Assembly (NCBI RefSeq): GCF_025245835.1 | Contig: NZ_JAOBWS010000010.1 | Span: forward strand, 113,956-177,955 | Origin: Rheinheimera sp. 4Y26 | Lineage (GTDB): Bacteria; Pseudomonadota; Gammaproteobacteria; Enterobacterales; Alteromonadaceae | Reading direction: 5' to 3' | DNA: 64,000 nucleotides | Shown here: positions 61,681 to 64,000 of the stretch, piece by piece | Layout: every line of letters begins with the position of its first letter | Numbering within the stretch: the first letter of the stretch is position 1 | Made by a program: the position numbers and the translations under genes | The notes under the pieces: model-generated | Seen by the model: the letters and a program-made list of their open reading frames with translations, nothing else | What the model was told of the DNA's origin: nothing | The model's database searches: none

Positions 61681-63603
61681 TCAGAGCGGCGCCGGTTTGC
61701 CGATGTAATAGCCCTGGGTGCCGTCAATAAATAACGATTCCAGCATATGTTTTTCTTCCTGCGACTCGACACTTTCGGCCAGCACACCAACACCAATGCG
61801 GTGGGCGAGGTCGATCATCAGCCGCATAAAGTATTGATTGTTTTTATCTTCATCAATATGGCGGGTATAACTGCCGTCCATTTTGACAAAGTCGGGTTTT
61901 AAATCACGGAAGAATTTAAAGGAGGTAATACCCACGCCAAATTTTTCCACCGTTAAACGGCAGCCGCAGCGGTGCAGCATGTCGATAAATCTTTTACTGG
62001 TTTTTAAATTTTGCTGCAGGCCATATTCGCTGACTTCAAACACCAGTTTGCTGGCAATGGAGGCATCTTTGAGTAACCGGCGTTCCAGCCAAATTACAAA
62101 CTGATCATCATGCACACAACGGGGTGATAAGTTCAGACCAAAATACTGATCCTGCATATTGCGGTTTTTAATGGTGGTGAGCGCAGTTTCGATAATCAGC
62201 CGGTCGACTGCGATAATTTTATCCAGCTTTTCTGCCATGGCTAAAAAGGACGCTGTGGGTAAAATCTGATCTTCAATGGTTTTAAAGCGCACCAGAATTT
62301 CTGAATAGGTTTTTGACGAACGGTTCGACGGCTGCACTGTTTGTAACAACAACGAAATACGGCTGTTGTCCAGCACATCGTCAATGACATTTCGCCAGTT
62401 CTGATTGCCATAACCGCCAATGCCAATTTCACCCACTGCACTGTCTTTTTGCACATGCCAGCTGTTGCTTTGTTTGGTTTGCGCCAGGCTGATGGAGGTG
62501 TCGGCAACAGCCAGAATTTCACCCAGCGGTTTGCCGGTTTCGTAGCTGACCAGGCCGGTATAAGCCACCGAATCCAGCTCAGCAATTTTTTGGTATTCGT
62601 TTAAGCGGCTTTGCAGCTGAGTGGCAAAGTTTTCCGCGTCTTTCAAAGTAACGCGCGGCAGCATAATGGCAAAATCGGAGCTGTTCAGCCGGTATACTTT
62701 ATGATCACGATAGCTGGCGGCTACTTTTTGGATCAATTCACTGACAGACAGAATGTATTTGTCGCCTTCCTGAAAACCACGGCTCTGGTTGATATTTTGC
62801 AGTTCAGTACAACGGGTAATGGCAAAAATACCAAAATCTTTTTCACTGCCTTCGCGCAGATGTTCTTCATAAAATTGCACAAAACGGTTGCGGTTCGGCA
62901 GGCCGGTAATAGAGTCACGAAAGGCGTCTTCTGTCACCTGTTTGGCAGTTTGTGACATTTCGTTAAACTGTTGCTGGCTAAACTCAGAAAATTTGTTCAG
63001 TGACAGTGCCACATCTTCAAATTCATCGGTTAAATCCTGCGTTTGCAGCTCAGCCGCCGGGTCGCGCATAAAACGTTCAATAGCATGACTGATGTTGTAA
63101 CTGACTTTACGCAGTTGTGCTTTTAATAACAGTGGCGTCAGTATGGCTGGTAATAAACATAAAAATAACGGTGCCAGTAACGTCATCCAGAACGCTTGCA
63201 GGAATACGGCGTTAGAGCGGTCAAAATCCGGAATAAATTGCAGTTGTAACTGGTGTTCGTCGTTTTTAATCACCGCAGCTTTTTGTTCGATACCGGTCAG
63301 GCTGAAAATTTGTTCCAGCAGGGCAGAACCGCTGCTGGCATTATTGTGTTCATGCAACACAGTGCCGTCCAGTTTGCTTAGCTGCAGCATTTGCGGATTA
63401 GTGCTGGCGCGGATTTGCTGCACCAGGGTTTTATAATCTTCGCCAACAAAATTTTTCAGCAGCTGCGTTAAAGCTATTTTCTGGCGGTCATAACTTTCTT
63501 TGACATGTTGTTGTTCTGTCGTCACCAGTGCACTTAACACTATGGCAAGCAGCAGTAGTACGCAGACAAATTGGGCAACAAGCAGGGTCCGTAACATTTT
63601 CAT
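61681..63603 (-). CDS. Degenerate GGDEF/EAL membrane protein (CsrD-like)
   Basis: A 640-residue protein with two membrane helices (near 5-25 and 140-165) flanking a periplasmic region, a HAMP-like segment, then GGDEF and EAL domains that have both lost key residues. The GGDEF site reads NSSDF. In EAL, EILVR, NLS, FEVSE, KMD and AESVE are kept but the central DD of DDFG is EK (VEKFGVG), so catalysis is unlikely. This is the layout of CsrD/MshH, which promotes decay of small regulatory RNAs with RNase E, and also of LapD-type c-di-GMP effectors. Start ATG 63603 follows GGAAAG; the frame runs 17 codons upstream. Confidence 0.75.
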   Translation of the reverse strand: MKMLRTLLVAQFVCVLLLLAIVLSALVTTEQQHVKESYDRQKIALTQLLKNFVGEDYKTLVQQIRASTNPQMLQLSKLDGTVLHEHNNASSGSALLEQIFSLTGIEQKAAVIKNDEHQLQLQFIPDFDRSNAVFLQAFWMTLLAPLFLCLLPAILTPLLLKAQLRKVSYNISHAIERFMRDPAAELQTQDLTDEFEDVALSLNKFSEFSQQQFNEMSQTAKQVTEDAFRDSITGLPNRNRFVQFYEEHLREGSEKDFGIFAITRCTELQNINQSRGFQEGDKYILSVSELIQKVAASYRDHKVYRLNSSDFAIMLPRVTLKDAENFATQLQSRLNEYQKIAELDSVAYTGLVSYETGKPLGEILAVADTSISLAQTKQSNSWHVQKDSAVGEIGIGGYGNQNWRNVIDDVLDNSRISLLLQTVQPSNRSSKTYSEILVRFKTIEDQILPTASFLAMAEKLDKIIAVDRLIIETALTTIKNRNMQDQYFGLNLSPRCVHDDQFVIWLERRLLKDASIASKLVFEVSEYGLQQNLKTSKRFIDMLHRCGCRLTVEKFGVGITSFKFFRDLKPDFVKMDGSYTRHIDEDKNNQYFMRLMIDLAHRIGVGVLAESVESQEEKHMLESLFIDGTQGYYIGKPAPL

Positions 63604-63820
63604 AGCGGCGCACTTTCCAATTTTCGCAGGGATCAACTCAACTATAGACGGCATCCTGAATGAACAGGAACTAAAAAGTCCTATAAGTTCAATTAAAACA
63701 AAAAATTGCAGTGAAATAAACAGACTTTACGCCGGTTGGCAGATTAAAGAGGTGAATGCAGCGAAATACCACAAAGAAAGTGGGAATTTATAAAGAAGAT
63801 AAAAATATTGATACTTTAGG

Positions 63821-63897
63821 TGGCTCCCCAGGTTGGACTCGAACCAACGACCTACGGATTAACAGTCCGCCGCTCTAACCGGCTGAGCTACTGAGGA
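63821..63897 (-). tRNA. tRNA-Asn (anticodon GTT)
   Basis: Read on the minus strand it folds as a standard cloverleaf of 77 bases including an encoded CCA: acceptor TCCTCAG/CTGGGGA with one G-U pair, the D-arm AGCTCAGCCGGTTAGAGC, anticodon arm with loop CTGTTAA (anticodon GTT), and the T-arm GGTTCGAAC. It is complete and identical in the visible part to the following copy. Confidence 0.96.
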
Positions 63898-63924
63898 ACT
63901 GAAATAACTTGTTGTAAACTACAG

Positions 63925-64000
63925 TGGCTCCCCAGGTTGGACTCGAACCAACGACCTACGGATTAACAGTCCGCCGCTCTAACCGGCTGAGCTACTGAGG
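63925..64000 (-). tRNA. tRNA-Asn (anticodon GTT), second copy, cut at window end
   Basis: A second copy identical to the first, 27 bases away. The window stops one base short of its 5' end, so 76 of an expected 77 bases are visible. The CCA end (63925-63927), anticodon loop and T-arm are complete. Tandem identical tRNA-Asn genes are common in this group of bacteria. Confidence 0.95.

Noticed and set aside
1..64000. CRISPR arrays, insertion sequences, prophage or toxin-antitoxin genes
   Set aside because: None was seen; the only arrays of repeats are the 20-base, 15-base and rsxC repeats listed above, and no transposase or integrase reading frame was recognised.

Overview
The window looks like the chromosome of a free-living aquatic gammaproteobacterium, probably Alteromonadales- or Rheinheimera-like. 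The grounds are the tail of a polar-flagellar chemotaxis operon (CheW-type gene, cheW, DUF2802 gene), an rsxABCDGE-nth operon whose RsxC has long Ala/Lys repeats, a CsrD-like degenerate GGDEF/EAL protein, and tandem tRNA-Asn genes. The genus is inference from gene content; no search was run.

Layout. 1-1.3 kb: end of the chemotaxis operon. 1.6-25.1 kb (+ strand): a Wzx/Wzy-type polysaccharide locus with nucleotide-sugar enzymes (WecB, WbpP, Ugd, RmlB, TviB/WbpO types), a very large six-SLBB Wza-type exporter, a Wzz-type protein, two paralogous EpsG/Wzy-like polymerases, a flippase, an asparagine-synthase-type amidotransferase, glycosyltransferases and a PglC-PglD-PglE trio that points to a bacillosamine-type first sugar. 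25.2-30.5 kb (- strand): a second export module (pyruvyl transferase, WcaL-like glycosyltransferase, second flippase, degenerate asparagine-synthase relative). 30.6-38.4 kb and onward to 40.4 kb (+ strand): a compact type II secretion (T2SS)-like operon in the order G-E-F-H-I-J-K-L-M-(C-like)-D. 40.5-43.4 kb: a strong promoter, a structured leader of about 190 nt, a 581-aa secreted protein with codon use typical of very high expression (candidate S-layer or major surface protein), a strong terminator, and a DsbA-like thiol-disulfide lipoprotein. 43.5-45.5 kb: a PglF/WbpM-type 4,6-dehydratase, the missing first enzyme of the PglC/D/E pathway.

From 45.5 kb the content is housekeeping: an MJ1255-type glycosyltransferase, thymidine kinase, MAPEG and YqaA membrane proteins, a secreted cyclophilin, a DUF2750 protein, Bfd, an aspartoacylase-type enzyme, a GGDEF-EAL protein, GloA, Nth, RsxEGDCBA, the CsrD-like protein and two tRNA-Asn genes, the last cut by the window end.

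The most interesting unit is 30.6-43.4 kb. It reads as a dedicated surface-protein factory: a secretion machine, its probable single abundant substrate, and a disulfide-handling lipoprotein, set between glycan genes that could build the surface polysaccharide anchoring or coexisting with that layer. The parts are read from sequence; the linkage of machine to substrate is inference from gene order.
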